A stretch of 64,000 nt of DNA. Origin: Sphaerulina vaccinii (lineage: Eukaryota > Ascomycota > Dothideomycetes > Mycosphaerellales > Mycosphaerellaceae). Shown here in pieces: positions 31,887 to 43,037 of the stretch. The stretch covers positions 806,001 through 870,000 of the forward strand of contig JAKUDP010000009.1 of assembly GCA_022570795.1 (NCBI GenBank), written 5' to 3'. The stretch's first letter is position 1. Every line of letters begins with the position of its first letter. The notes below the pieces were generated by a model. That model searched no databases, was not told the origin of the DNA, and saw only the letters and a program-made list of their open reading frames with translations. The translations under genes and the position numbers were made by a program.

Positions 31887-32989
31887 TCAAACAAAGAGAC
31901 CTATATCAAAGCAGTCCTCCATGTCTCCCTGTGGAGCATTAGCTTCTGTTGCTCGCTGCGGCACAGGTTGATGTACTATTCGCTGTAGAAAGTCCAGGCG
32001 CGGGTCACTGCCGGGTACTTGATCAAGACGTTGACCAGTGGCCTTGATGTGAAGTAAGGCGAGCAGAGCCTGTAAGGCATAATGAGCATCGTTGCCCGCG
32101 CAGTGCAGCGCGTGAAGCTCATATGGGATGTTAAGCTCCTTCAATAGGTTGCGAAGACTCAAGCCACGGCCTAATACCTCCCAGGCGAGCATGTATGTGT
32201 CAAGAACGCCTACAACCCTAGGACAATGCCGCAGGGCCGCAGGGTAGTGCCAAGAGACTCCATGATATCAAGATCGCATTTGATACTGTGTCCGACAAGC
32301 ACAATGGGGAGAAACCCGAGAGCACCTCGATTTAGCTCGCCAGTGAGTTCTTCTTGGACAGCTCTGACAAGCAATTCCGGGCTGACTTTCGTGGATACTC
32401 CGAAAGCAAACTTCCGATGGCGCCGACCTGCATTTGCGAAGTTGGAGCACCTGGTCGCATTCTCAACTGATGGAGATGTGGCATTTGCGCGCAGCATCTT
32501 AGTATCTAGCTTGGCAATGCCGAATTCCTTCACTCCCCAGTCGTACACAGTGCCCTCAAAGTGGATCGCCGTCAGCTCGAAATCTTGTGCGAGTTCTGCG
32601 CCAGCGAGGAATAGCGCAACCGATGCTTGAATCGCTTGATCACCAGCCTTGCGTTGTCTTCGAAATTTGGATCTCTCTTCCATACGTCTCTGCATCTTTG
32701 CTAGTAGCTGCATGCAATCTTCCAGAATGCTTAGCCGATCCTCGTCATCAAGACGGAATCTGGACATGTAGCGCTTCCTGTCATGACCCATTTCTCCCGC
32801 AGCCGCTCGGTCTGTGGAATATTGTCCACCCAGGCTCGCTCCCAATCGAACCGTCTCCACTGAAGCCTTGTGTATGTGCGCGCCATGGGACCCTGATATG
32901 CCGTGTAGAACTGCTGGAGATCGTGTTTTGTTGGATCGGACTAAGGTGGTCGCGACTGTGCTAGAAATGTGAGATCTCAAATGGCGCAA
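31887..32989 (-). pseudogene. Gfd2/YDR514C-like DEDD-type nuclease, frameshifted
   Basis: Two minus-strand frames, 32210-32989 and 31887-32209, together match the C-terminal nuclease fold of Gfd2/YDR514C-like fungal proteins: VKEFGIAKLDTKM, then VLVGHSIKCDLDIMESLG, then (second frame) VLDTYMLAWEV, SLRNLLKELNIP and HCAGNDAHYALQALLAL. The first frame stops at 32210, and the second reads on after it offset by two bases; no intron with normal splice sites fits between. The first catalytic Asp of the DxE motif also appears replaced (TAIHFEG, His for Asp). Both point to decay, although an assembly error is possible. No ATG opens the first frame; the first internal Met is at 32791, so a 5' exon may exist. 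Confidence 0.6.
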
Positions 32990-33304
32990 TGTAGGTAATA
33001 TTGCAGAGTAGACTTGACAGCTGGTAGGCTGCGGTTAGACACGTGGCTGACGACCATCCTTCCAGTACCAAACCAGTTGCAGATATTGACAGAATGCTCC
33101 ACCTTGGAGGCTTAACCATTCTCACGGACTTTTGCAATCACTTCGGCTTTGCAAGCGGCCCCCTCCTCCTCCTCACAGAAATCGTTCGTAATTCAGAGAG
33201 AGCCTATCAAGGGAGGCGCTTGCATATCGAAAGTGATTGCAAATGTAGGTGCGCATGGTCACATCAAGCATGCTTTCTTTTGCAAACACGGTTATGGCTC
33301 CGGC
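32990..33304. other. Short intergenic stretch
   Basis: This holds the 5' side of the broken nuclease gene. A CTAACCGCAG near 33026-33035 on the minus strand could be a 3' splice site for a 5' exon of that gene. Nothing else seen. Confidence 0.4.
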
Positions 33305-33547
33305 TCAGCTAGGATGCTTCTTAATCTTTCCGCTCATGGCAATGCCGGTCACTGCAGCAGCGAGTGAAGTGCCCTTAAATACAGTCTCATACTGCTCGAT
33401 CTTGACTGCCTGTCGGAATGGCTGGCGACGAATGCGCCAAAATACTGCAGCGGTGCCTCCAAGCCAGACTCCGAACAGGATCTGGTACTTCCATCTCGCC
33501 AAGGTATCCAGATGTGTAGCTTGTGATTGCGGCTTTTGGGAATCCAT
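33305..33547 (-). CDS. Small membrane protein, unknown
   Basis: 80 aa from the ATG at 33547. I do not recognise it. A short polar lead is followed by a hydrophobic segment (about 23-42, YQILFGVWLGGTAAVFW), a basic loop RIRRQPFRQAVKIEQYE, and a second, weaker apolar segment (about 62-74, GTSLAAAVTGIAMSG) with a lysine-rich end. This two-helix hairpin with a basic loop resembles small mitochondrial inner-membrane proteins in general layout only. It is divergent from the mitochondrial AIF-like gene across about 266 bp. Codon use looks coding; function unknown. Confidence 0.55.
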   Translation of the reverse strand: MDSQKPQSQATHLDTLARWKYQILFGVWLGGTAAVFWRIRRQPFRQAVKIEQYETVFKGTSLAAAVTGIAMSGKIKKHPS

Positions 33548-33813
33548 ATGTTGATGTCTGGAGAGTGAAGAGCTCAAGAAGCTTGAATTGATTGCTGACT
33601 ACCATATCGCCGGCGAGCGCTCCGGCCGACCTTTCCAATCGTGATGATTGGACGGTGCTACCCAGGATGTCATCATCGTACTCGTTCGTAGCATCAACAA
33701 ACGCCGGAGCTCATGACGAAGTCCATTGGTAGAAGATGGTGAGCTCTCGCTGTCAACTACAGACATCAGAAGAAACGCCGTGAAACTAGTCTTCATTACT
33801 CTGCCCATCTTAC

Positions 33814-35632
33814 ATGTTCTCGATACGTACCTTTGTGCCACTACTGAGGAGATTTACTGCAACACCTACTTCGTATTACACCTTCTCCACCACCAGCATA
33901 AGAGCCATGGCGACCGAATTCAAGCTGAAAGGCTTGACCAGCATCGACCTCAAGAACGGTCAGACACAAGAAGTCGAAGTGGAAGGCGTGCAGGCCAGCG
34001 AGGATAAGCTGGCCACTGTGTTGCTGGCAAAGGTCAAGGACGAAGTGCATGCTCTCTCACCCAAGTGCACGCATTATGGTGCCCCACTAGCAAAAGGTGT
34101 CTTGACTGCAGATGGTCGTCTGACATGTCCTTGGCACGGAGCCTGCTTCAATGTCAAGACTGGTGATATTGAAGATGCTCCAGCTCCAGACCCACTGCAC
34201 AAGTTCGAGATTGTGCAAAAGGATGGAGCCGTATACATCAAGGGCAATGAGGCAGACATCAAGTCTGCGAAGAGAACCATCAACATCAAGTGCAAGGCTC
34301 AGGGTACAGACAAGGTCGTCATTGTTGGACGAGGAAGCGGTGCCATGGGTGCCATTGAAGAGCTCAGATCTGGTGGCTACAAGGGTCATATCACATCCAT
34401 TTCGGAGGAAGATCACCCACCAATTGACAGGACGAAGCTGTCGAAGGCCTTGATGGATACTGCAGACAAGGTGCAGTGGCGAACACCTGAATTCTACAAG
34501 GAGGGAGACGTGGAGTTTGTCCAGGATTCTGTCACATCGATCGACTTCAAGAACAAGAAGGTGAAGGGCAACAAGAGTGAGACCGAATACACGAAGCTCA
34601 TTCTAGCATCCGGCGGCATTGCCAACCAGCTGCCTTTACCTGGTCTGAAGGGCGACCTGAAGAACGTTTTCCTGCTACGGACTCTCAAGGACGTGCAAGG
34701 TATCCTGGGTGCTGCTGGCCAGGATGGCGGCAAGAAGATCGTGGTCATCGGCAGCTCATTTATTGGTATGGAGGTCGGCAACGCACTCGCAGGCAAGAAG
34801 CACAATGTGTCCATCGTCGGTATGGAGGGCGAGCCAACGGAAGCAGTCTTCGGATCAGAAGTCGGCAGCATCTTCCGCAAGATCTTGGAGAAGAACGGAG
34901 TGAAGTTTTACATGAAGGCACAAGTCGAAAAGGGAACAGAGTCTAGCTCGAACAGTGGCTCGATCGGAAGTGTTCAGCTGAAGGATGGCACGACACTCGA
35001 AGCCGACCTGGTTATCGAAGGTGTTGGCGTTAAGCCATCAACCAAGTACCTTTTCGAAAACGACGACATCAAGCTGGAGAAGGACGGCTCCGTGGCTGTC
35101 GACTCGGGCTTTGCTGTCAATGGCATGAAGGACGTATGGGCCATTGGTGACATTGCGACATATCCTTACAATGGACCTGGAGGCAACGAAAAGCCTGTAC
35201 GAATCGAGCACTGGAACGTGGCACAGAATATGGGTCGCAGCGTTGCGAATGCCATTAACAACCCTGGTGCAAAGCCTAAGGCTTTCATTCCAGTGTTCTG
35301 GTCTGCTCTTGGTGCCCAACTGAGATACTGCGGGCACACTGCGAACGGTTACGATGATGTTATCGTGCAGGGTAACACAGACGTCAGTGAAGGAAAGCAG
35401 AGCTTCGTGGCCTACTACACGAAAGGCGACACTGTGGTTGCTGTTGCCAGCATGATGAAGGTCAGTTCTACGAAAGCCAACAACCTACATGCCCATATCT
35501 AATCTTCTTTAGGATCCATACATGACACAGTCAGCCGAGCTGATGCGAAGAGGCAAGATGCCAAGCAAGAGCGAGATCACCAAGGGCGTGGACATCATGG
35601 AGATTAGCGTGCCTGCCGAGGTCAAGATATAA
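33814..35632 (+). CDS. AIFM3-like Rieske / FAD-NAD(P)H oxidoreductase
   Basis: CDS is 33814-35460 joined to 35513-35632, 588 aa. The first ~30 residues (MFSIRTFVPLLRRFTATPTS) are Arg-rich and amphipathic, like a mitochondrial presequence; a second ATG at 33907 would give a cytosolic form without it. A Rieske domain follows (about 40-140) with CTHYGAP and CPWHGACF, supplying the two Cys and two His that hold a 2Fe-2S cluster. Then a pyridine nucleotide-disulphide reductase fold: FAD site VVIVGRGSGAMGAIEEL (third Gly normal, second position Arg), NAD site IVVIGSSFIGMEVGNALAG, and VWAIGDIATYP. This is the AIF-like (AIFM3/Nfrl) architecture. Redox partner unknown. The 52-nt intron near the 3' end has a stop, so splicing is needed for the last 39 residues. 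Confidence 0.92.
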
Positions 35633-35958
35633 CGAGTTGAAGATGAGACCTATGACACGATACTACGAATAGCAGAGGACGAAGACCTGAAATAGGTGGG
35701 GCGGCGCAATACTTTTACAATGACACACATCAGCTGTCGTAACCATATTCTCTGCACCCTGACTTCGACAACCACTTCCCAGACCGATTGCTATGTTGAC
35801 CACTCTATCTTCAAAGAGAGCCACGATCCATTGATTGAGCGATCAACTGCGAGTGACATGATCACATTGGAAATTCGAGTATTGAAAAGGCGCGTCATTA
35901 GTCAATGATAACAAAAGTCCTCATTGGATGCGTCTAGAGTCCACATTCAGTGTTCTAT
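35633..35958. other. Intergenic, convergent 3' region
   Basis: About 326 bp between the AIF-like stop and the SPKK gene stop. Nothing seen. Confidence 0.5.
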
Positions 35959-36396
35959 CTACCAAGCAGCAACTCTCTCCGGATCGATATATTCGCAGAC
36001 AGCTTCGAGGAGTTCGATCAACTCCCCAAGTTCCGCATCTGCTAACTGGTATAGCGGTGTCAACAGATCTTTCACGGTGAAAAGTGTGTGAAAGGTGTGA
36101 GCGCTCGCCGGGTTGAAAGGTGGAGATGCTGGAGTTGGAGGACCAGGGGCGACGCCAGAGCTGCGTGCGCTGCCAGTGTGGACTTTCATGGAAGCGCCGC
36201 TTGAGCGGGCGCTGTGAGCGACAGGCTTCTTCGCGGCCTTCTTCTTCGTCTTCTTGGCAATGTTTGGGAGAGCTGGCCGTAAGGTGGCACCGCTTCTGAG
36301 CCTGCGTGGGCTGAGAGGCGTCTTGGATGCGGTCTTCTTGACACCTGTGGCCTTCTTTGGCGAGGCCTTCTTAGGCGATGCTTTCTTGGGCGCCAT
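35959..36396 (-). CDS. Small lysine-rich SPKK protein, probably chromatin-associated
   Basis: 145 aa, single exon. The N-terminus begins MAPKKASPKKASPKKATG, with SPKK repeats as in linker histone tails; these bind the minor groove of AT-rich DNA and are cyclin-dependent kinase sites. The middle is basic and has an internal repeat (ARSSGASMKVHTG then ARSSGVAPG). The last ~45 residues (HTFHTLFTVKDLLTPLYQLA onward) form an acidic amphipathic helical stretch. There is no winged-helix H5-like domain, so it is not histone H1. Nuclear role inferred from composition. Confidence 0.65.
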   Translation of the reverse strand: MAPKKASPKKASPKKATGVKKTASKTPLSPRRLRSGATLRPALPNIAKKTKKKAAKKPVAHSARSSGASMKVHTGSARSSGVAPGPPTPASPPFNPASAHTFHTLFTVKDLLTPLYQLADAELGELIELLEAVCEYIDPERVAAW

Positions 36397-36686
36397 AGTG
36401 CTCGTCTGTGTAATGGATGTGAATGTGAGTATCAGGTTTGGATCGTGTCCTTGGGGTTATTGCAGAGAAGCTTTATGCAACAGCTTTGCATAACGGCTTT
36501 GTTCTCCTGGGCCGGAAAGGTATACCTTGTGAGATGATGCCGCATCTGGACATGACAAAGATCTTTCACCGTCACGATGATAGCGCAGAATGATGCTACA
36601 GTGAAGCCGCTGAGCCCAATTGCTTCGTCGTGCGCTTGCGTGAGCGCAGATCCGATCCTCGAGGTAGTCTCCAGACCAGACCGTGT

Positions 36687-37748
36687 TCAGCGACCACTTT
36701 CAGCAATGACCATATCAACGATGAGCTTGCCCCTCTCCCCACCAAGATATTCCACTTCCCCGTCCAGCTCATCCAACTCCAAGCTAGCCTCGTAAGCCCT
36801 CCTCACAGTCTCCTCAGCGACCTTGACACTCCCTTCTACGAGTGCCCTGATACACCCAGCAACCCTCGCAATCTCCCTCCTCGTCTCGGCTCCAATCTCA
36901 TCATTCTGTGACGAGTACATTCCAATACTGACACTCTCTTCAATCTTATTCAACCCTTCTCCCTTGTCCTCCACGGCCGTATGTTTATTGATCCAGACAT
37001 ACCCATTGACTCCCAGAATAACATCAACCTCCCCTCCTTTACCTCTGGTCTCAATAGTGAAAATCTGCCTCTTAGACCTAACGACTCCACTACCACCTCC
37101 AACACCACTGACAGCCATGAAGTATCCATTTCGTAGCTTTCCATATTTCAAACTTCGTGTATGCAGTGCTGCACTACCATCTTGGAATAAACTCTGTACT
37201 TCCGCAACAAGCAGTTCACCTTCTCCAAAGAAACTCCTGATGTTGAGCTCATCATACCCGGTCCGTCTCCTCAATGTCCCACCAGGCAAATTGATCGAGC
37301 TCAACTGTAAACTCGCGAGGACAGGCGCAGCAACATCGACTTTCCATCTTCGTGATTGAACTTCCACGATCCTGCCAATGACCAAGTCGCCTATTTCGGG
37401 TGTGTAGCGCGCTCGAAGGGGTACGACGGAGAGGAGTTTGTTCGTTTTCTGTAATGTGCCCGCGAGAGTCGAGCGGATGGCGGAAGTGTCGTCGTCGGAG
37501 GATGTGAAAGTGCCATGGCCGCGCATCCATTGCGGGTCGGAGGTAACGATCTGGCCAGGTGTGATGAGTTGGCGAGAGTTACTGGAGTGGCCGGAAGGAA
37601 GAGAGTCGATTTGCATGCTGTCTTCGTCTTCATCGCCTTCTTCCTCATCCTGTTCAGAGTCGGAGTCGAGCATTTGGTCGTCTTCGTAGTTGTATGCTGC
37701 TTTTTGAGGTGCCGCAGCCGGCGTCGGGGCGAGGATGGTGATCGCCAT
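36687..37748 (-). CDS. rrp4: Exosome cap subunit Rrp4 (EXOSC2)
   Basis: 353 aa from the ATG at 37748 (MAITILAPTPAAAPQ); the frame is open upstream but without ATG. Disordered acidic N-terminus, then the Rrp4 order: N-terminal motif ITPGQIVTSDPQWMRGHGTF, S1 domain (about 130-215, YTPEIGDLVIGRIVEVQSRR, WKVDVAA), and KH-like domain with SLKYGKLRNGYF and GVNGYVWINKH. Rrp4 with Rrp40 and Csl4 caps the nine-subunit RNA exosome and guides RNA into the channel toward Rrp44/Rrp6, acting on rRNA processing and decay. The WMRGHGTF and YGKLRNG motifs are characteristic. No intron. Confidence 0.93.
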   Translation of the reverse strand: MAITILAPTPAAAPQKAAYNYEDDQMLDSDSEQDEEEGDEDEDSMQIDSLPSGHSSNSRQLITPGQIVTSDPQWMRGHGTFTSSDDDTSAIRSTLAGTLQKTNKLLSVVPLRARYTPEIGDLVIGRIVEVQSRRWKVDVAAPVLASLQLSSINLPGGTLRRRTGYDELNIRSFFGEGELLVAEVQSLFQDGSAALHTRSLKYGKLRNGYFMAVSGVGGGSGVVRSKRQIFTIETRGKGGEVDVILGVNGYVWINKHTAVEDKGEGLNKIEESVSIGMYSSQNDEIGAETRREIARVAGCIRALVEGSVKVAEETVRRAYEASLELDELDGEVEYLGGERGKLIVDMVIAESGR

Positions 37749-38151
37749 GTTGACTGGGGTGAGAGGTGTGTTTGGTGTGAGGTTCAAGTCGAGGTTCAAA
37801 TCGAAAGTTTGTCTTCACATGCGAGAAAGTTGACGCAAGGTGGGGCCAAGCCGTCACGACAACACGTGCATATTATAATGATCAAGAGGAAACATGATTG
37901 GAATAGATACCGGTCAAGGCAAGGGAATATCGTATTGTGGTAGTCTACAGCTGATCGATCTGCCACTTGTGCTCATTAAAGCAGTCTCTTTGCGGCCGTG
38001 CCGACTTCATGGATATGGGTCAATTCCGCTCAAAACGCCTGTCCAACACATCGCCCGCCCATCGCGCGATGCATGCTCAAAATACTTCAATAGTAGCCCA
38101 TCACGCTGCCGAAACAATCGCTCTTTTAGAGGCAGTCTGGATCCAGTCCTT
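37749..38151. other. Short intergenic stretch
   Basis: Promoter of rrp4 and 3' flank of the chitin synthase gene, both on the minus strand. Nothing distinct seen. Confidence 0.5.
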
Positions 38152-41003
38152 CTACCTCTTTGCGCAGCACGAAAGCAGTCCGCTCTTGAACAGGAAGTAC
38201 ACACATCCGAGGAAGCGGATGAACGACAATGCAGCCGTAGCCCACAACAGCGCGCGGAAGAAGTTGGCTGTTCGCGTCGTTGCGCCAGAAGAGAACCCGA
38301 ACTTGTCAAAGTTGTCTGATGTGATAGCCACAGCGAGCAGTGCGTTCGAGAAGATCCAGAACGTGACGAGACGGGTACGGAAAGACTTGTACGAGTCCTC
38401 CAGCGTCTTCTTGGTGTCTTCCTTAGGTGCGACGTACGGTGTGAGAGCTCGCTTGACGGTCTGCTCGAATTGACTGTCAATGTCTGCTTGTGCAAGATCG
38501 ACTTCTTCAATCACTGTTGCTTTACCGTCTGCACCCTTTTGCGTCGTGGCTGAAGGCAGTGCATCGGCCTTGTCAGATCCCTTGGTACCCCAGGAAACAT
38601 CGTGCCAGTTGGAGAATGCGTACACCATGAGAATGTTGATGTAGCTGGTCATCATGAGCAGGTACTGTCCAAAGGAGGTGAACATGTGCCATGGGTCCAG
38701 ATAGAGGAAGGATGCGACAAAGTAGAGTCCGAATGTGGCTGCAAGGGCGATGATGATAATACCAGCTCCAGTCGAAGACACGAATGACTTGATAAAGTCA
38801 TCCGCGCCCTCGTCGACCACGAACCCAGTGCCACTGCCAAAGGCGTGAATGACCAGGTAGAAAGAGTCCACGATGATGTAGAGCTGGATCAGTGCATACA
38901 CTGCAAAGGAAATGATGTACGTCCATCTGCTACCCTTGGGTCTGTTTCCGAGAGCCAGGATGAATTGCAGGAGGAGGAATGCCAGGTAGATGTACTTGAC
39001 AACTGTGTTCAGGATTGGTGTGACGGAGTTGCCGAATGGAAACGCTCGTTGGTCGTTGGACGAGCCAGGAGTACCGACAAGATCGATGATGACAGCCGTA
39101 GTCAAGTAGTAAGAAGCTATGAAGAGGTCAGTACTGCGGTCGTATCATTGATTAGTACTTATACATACCCAAGGAGAACCACGCCAAAGTGACAGTGGCA
39201 ATGTTGTAGACCAATTGGATGTGGAAGAAGAACATGCGCAGGATGTTGTGCCCTGAACGGTACATGCGTCCAAAGTGCATGAGAGAATAGAGAGTGGCGG
39301 CGAAAGAACCGTTGAGCCATCGTCGACGCTGACCGATGAATTCTGCTGCACCTTCAGGCACATCAGTCTCACCCTTGGATGCCTTGACATATGTCAAGTG
39401 CCACTTGCTGCCGGCCTTGGCAACCAACTCGAAACAGAGAATACGATCCTCGGCCAAGAACATGTTCTTCTTGAAGATGTTCATTCCCTCGATACCTTTG
39501 GGTCCGAGCTGTTTCGAGAGTGTGTGATCTCCGTGGAAGTATTGTTCGAGAGGTCTGCCCATAATGGCGCGGAATCTGTACGCAGAAAAGGCACCTGGAA
39601 GCACAGAAACATATCCAAAGGACGATTCCAGAGGCTTGTCCAGGATGTTCGAGATCTTGTACTCGAAATTCTGGATAGCCACGAGCGGGTTGAGCAAGTT
39701 CTTCCAGCCCTTTCCGAGCAGAGCGTGAATTTCACCACAAGCTCCTCCAAGGTCCTTGTCGTTGTAGAATGCCTCCCAAAGCGCAAGCAGCGCCTTGTGT
39801 CCAGGCTTGGTACCAGCATCGAGCAGAATGCACACCTCTGGATTCAGAATGCGCCCAAAAGCAGTGAAGAGCCATCTGTGCGAGTTGATCTTCTTGCTGT
39901 TCTTCTGCTTGAGGCAGAACATCATCTGCACTGGTGGCAGAGTAGATGGCCCATCGTCCAATGGCCGAATGAGCTGCTGGTTGGCTGTAACCGACAGCTG
40001 TGTGGTGTACTCGAAGATGTGCGCAACCGTCTCTTTGCCATCAATGTCCTTTTTCATGATACCATCTTGGTAGATTCCAATTGTCGCCAACACATCCAGG
40101 GTGCCCTTGTCGCACGGATCAATGCCATCAAAGACTAAACACACCACAATCTTTTGCCAGGCTGGACCACCCTTGTTCCAGAACTCCGACTTTTTGATGT
40201 TAACAATGTCACGAATGTTCTGCATCACACCGTGAAGCGTGCGCGATGTGAGAGTCTTGTCCTCGTTGTAGTATGTGATGGCAATGAGCAGCTCAGTATG
40301 TCTGTTATACATCGCAGGCCGGAGATTGTATCCATTCTTCAGAGTGAAGTCGTTGGGGTCGCAAGTTGCGGCGGTGTAGCGCAGGTGGGTAAACTCTTCG
40401 CTGCCGCTCTCGAGGTCGTTCCTGTACTTGGCCTGCACAGCGTTCTGGATCGCAGATGGCACTGGGTAGTCTGCGCTAAGCACAGCACCCTGCACAAGCT
40501 TCACCTTTCTTGTGGCATTTCGCTTGAGGCCTCCGACGCCAGCTGCAGCACCAGGCTGTTGCCTTTGTCGCCATGCTTCTGTGCTGCCAGTCTCACTTCT
40601 CTCGTATGGGCTGGGCGCCCGGTTGGGAGCACCATATGCTGGATCCTCAAGAGTCGTGCCGCTGCCGTGGTACTCTTGATATCCATTGTAGGGTGGTGCA
40701 TGACCAGCATAGGACTCTTCCAAGCTGTATCCCTTGGGGTCGTGTCCGCCAGGCGTGCCCGATCTGCTGTGCGGGTCGTCGAATGGTGTCTGAAAGGGAC
40801 CATTGGGGTTTCCGTGGAGCAGCGATCGCTCTACTTCCTCCTCTTCACTGTCTCTGTGTGGGGGCTGGTGATATGGTTGCTAGTAACATGTCAGCTTGAA
40901 CATTCCTCACGTGCTCCCGTCTACTAGAGCTACTCACAGCGCTGCCTGTAGGGGTGTCGTGCAAGTCGTAGCCGCCATGGCCTCCAGCACCTTGGTAGGC
41001 CAT
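38152..41003 (-). CDS. Chitin synthase, division 1 (class III-like)
   Basis: CDS is complement(38152-39116, 39169-40879, 40938-41003), 913 aa. Exon 1 encodes only 22 residues; the 58-nt and 52-nt introns have normal sites. A disordered Pro/Gly-rich N-terminus is followed by the GT2 catalytic core: TELLIAITYYNED, CLVFDGIDPC, LLDAGTKPG, FGYVSVLPGAFSAYR, catalytic AEDRILC and the product site QRRRWLNGSF. The C-terminal half has about seven membrane helices. WGTKGSDKADALPSA and a short Cys-Cys-Ala-Lys-Arg end fit class III enzymes, which serve hyphal wall growth; class I is the alternative. It polymerises UDP-GlcNAc into chitin at the plasma membrane. Confidence 0.93.
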
Positions 41004-42197
41004 AATGCTTGTGTCTCGTGCGTGTTCAATGCCAAACGCTTCCAAACGATTCTAAACGATGGTCGATGGAGGTCGGTAGCCTCAATGTGGGCCTCTTTCG
41101 TACGGCTGACGGCTGCTTTCTGGGGTCGTGTACGTGCAGCAACAAAGCCGCTGCTGGTGGCGTGATGTCAAAGATGAACAAAGCCAGTGCCGTCGTCGTT
41201 GAAAAGAACGAGCGGCAGAGATGATGAGATAGAACGTCTTCTGCTTCTTCTTCCAAAGAAAGACGGAAGATGGTTACGAGAACCTGAACTTGCAGAGCCG
41301 GGGTGCAGGCGTGTTTGAGCCAAGAATTATTGTGGTAGCGAAGGGTCCCCTTAACGATGATCAGCCGGCCGTGTACTAGTCTGTTTCAAGTTGTCGATGT
41401 GCCAGCGAAAGAAGGCTTAGGATTTCTGATCAGGATTGTTCAGCTGTTGTCACGCGTGGTCGATGAAGATGCATGATATAAGTATCAACCAGAGAGCCTT
41501 GTGCGGTCTTTGCCTCTCTGCTTTTAGGGGTTCTGCTGTGGTGCATTGCATTCTGCTAGCTCTGCAACCAATACGCGTATACTGTATTTATAAATACTTT
41601 GTGACGCTGATCGCACAGCCACATTTCTGCTACGCCAGGATATTTTAACCGCCTCATCCATGTGACAGGGCAAAATGAACATGTAACAGCATTTTGCCAC
41701 GATGCGCTCCTCGTCAACTACAATCTCGAATGCTGCTGTACCTGCGCCGCCAAGTGCTGCAGTTCTGTGCAGCAACGAGACCAGCCGACGCCAGCGAAAA
41801 GAGGCTGATGAAGTCTCTCGCCCAGACATCAGCCGAGAAGCCGCCCGCTAATCAATGGGTCTCGCGTTTTGCGACCTCGTGTTTCCAGTGTGCGTCGCAC
41901 TACTACTACTGGTCTCGTCCAGGGAAAAGTTGTGCAGGTCTCAACAGCACGAGGATCGGAGTACGCGCTGTAAGCAAGCGCGGTGCTACAGCTGATACAT
42001 CTGCTTGGTACAGTACCTTTTGCTGGGTACTGGAGGAGTTGCCGAATCCTTCTCCACGCAGTCAGCAGCCGTGAGAAGCTTGAAGGAACCGCAGGGGCGG
42101 ACTGACGTTGACAGACAGCGGCGCGCGTGAACCAGCTTATGTGCCATACTTCAAACACCGACGCTTGGTTCTGTTATCCCAGACAAGCCTAGCTGCA
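41004..42197. other. Intergenic, divergent promoters (chitin synthase / DUF218)
   Basis: 1.2 kb between divergent starts. A TATTTATAAATA near 41583-41594 is AT-rich and TATA-like, but far from both starts. Frames across it look non-coding. Confidence 0.45.
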
Positions 42198-43037
42198 ATG
42201 ACAGAAGTCAAGCAGTTCGTGGAAAGCAGCGACATCTGCAAGACTACCGATCTGATACTGGTATGTTGCCACGGCATTTACATGGGCGATGGCCGAAACA
42301 CAGCAGAAGACCAGTGGATACTCCAACCTTTCTCGCGCTCCGACCCGTTAGCCAGGAAACCAGGCGAGCATGAGACATTCATAGCTCATATCATGACTGC
42401 TGCGATGGCCGTCCACAACAATCCTGAAGCACTCCTTGTCTTCTCTGGCGGGCTTACCACCAACGCACCAAGAAGTGAAGCCGAAAGCTATGCTATAGTT
42501 CTCAAGGACATCGTCAATCATAACCCAAGCTTGTTTCCTGCAGGTGTCCGATATGCGCTCGAGACATATGCGACCGACTCCTATCAGAACCTCATCTTCT
42601 CGATCATTCGCTTCAGGCAACTGACAGGCGCATACCCGAAGCATGTTACGGTTGTTACCCACGCCTTCAAAGAACGCCGATTTCTGGAGTTACACGCGCC
42701 AGCTATCAAGTGGCCTCACCAAAGGATACGCGTGCAAGGACTCAACCCACCGTTCACGCTCGATGAGCTCAACTACACGCAGCTAGGAGAACGCGAGCGT
42801 GCATATAATGCCTTCGCCGGAGATCCTTATGGTGTCCGCATGCCTTTGAGCCAGAAGCGACTGGCAAGAAACTGGAATGCGGAAAGGGCGCATGTCTTTC
42901 TAGGCTTCCGCCTGGAACCAGAAGTCATGGGCTTATTGACATGGCAGGGTGGCGTTTCCGGATGGGAGACATTCCCACGACGTCTGCCATGGGAAGACGA
43001 CAACACGAAATGGATGTATGAACAGCACAGGGTGTGA
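42198..43037 (+). CDS. DUF218 (YdcF-like) domain protein
   Basis: 279 aa from the ATG at 42198; the frame continues upstream without ATG. The DUF218 hallmarks are present: a first beta strand TDLILVCCHGIYMG, the middle LLVFSGGLTTNAPRSEAESY, and later ETYATDSYQNLIFSIIRF and HVTVVTHAFKERRFLELHAP. Bacterial YdcF and SanA share this Rossmann-like fold, and YdcF binds S-adenosylmethionine; the activity of the eukaryotic members is not known. No signal peptide or membrane helix is evident, so it is probably cytosolic. Complete at both ends. Confidence 0.83.
   Translation: MTEVKQFVESSDICKTTDLILVCCHGIYMGDGRNTAEDQWILQPFSRSDPLARKPGEHETFIAHIMTAAMAVHNNPEALLVFSGGLTTNAPRSEAESYAIVLKDIVNHNPSLFPAGVRYALETYATDSYQNLIFSIIRFRQLTGAYPKHVTVVTHAFKERRFLELHAPAIKWPHQRIRVQGLNPPFTLDELNYTQLGERERAYNAFAGDPYGVRMPLSQKRLARNWNAERAHVFLGFRLEPEVMGLLTWQGGVSGWETFPRRLPWEDDNTKWMYEQHRV

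Noticed and set aside
39275..40927. Plus-strand frames of 257-287 codons
   Set aside because: Antisense to the chitin synthase catalytic exon.
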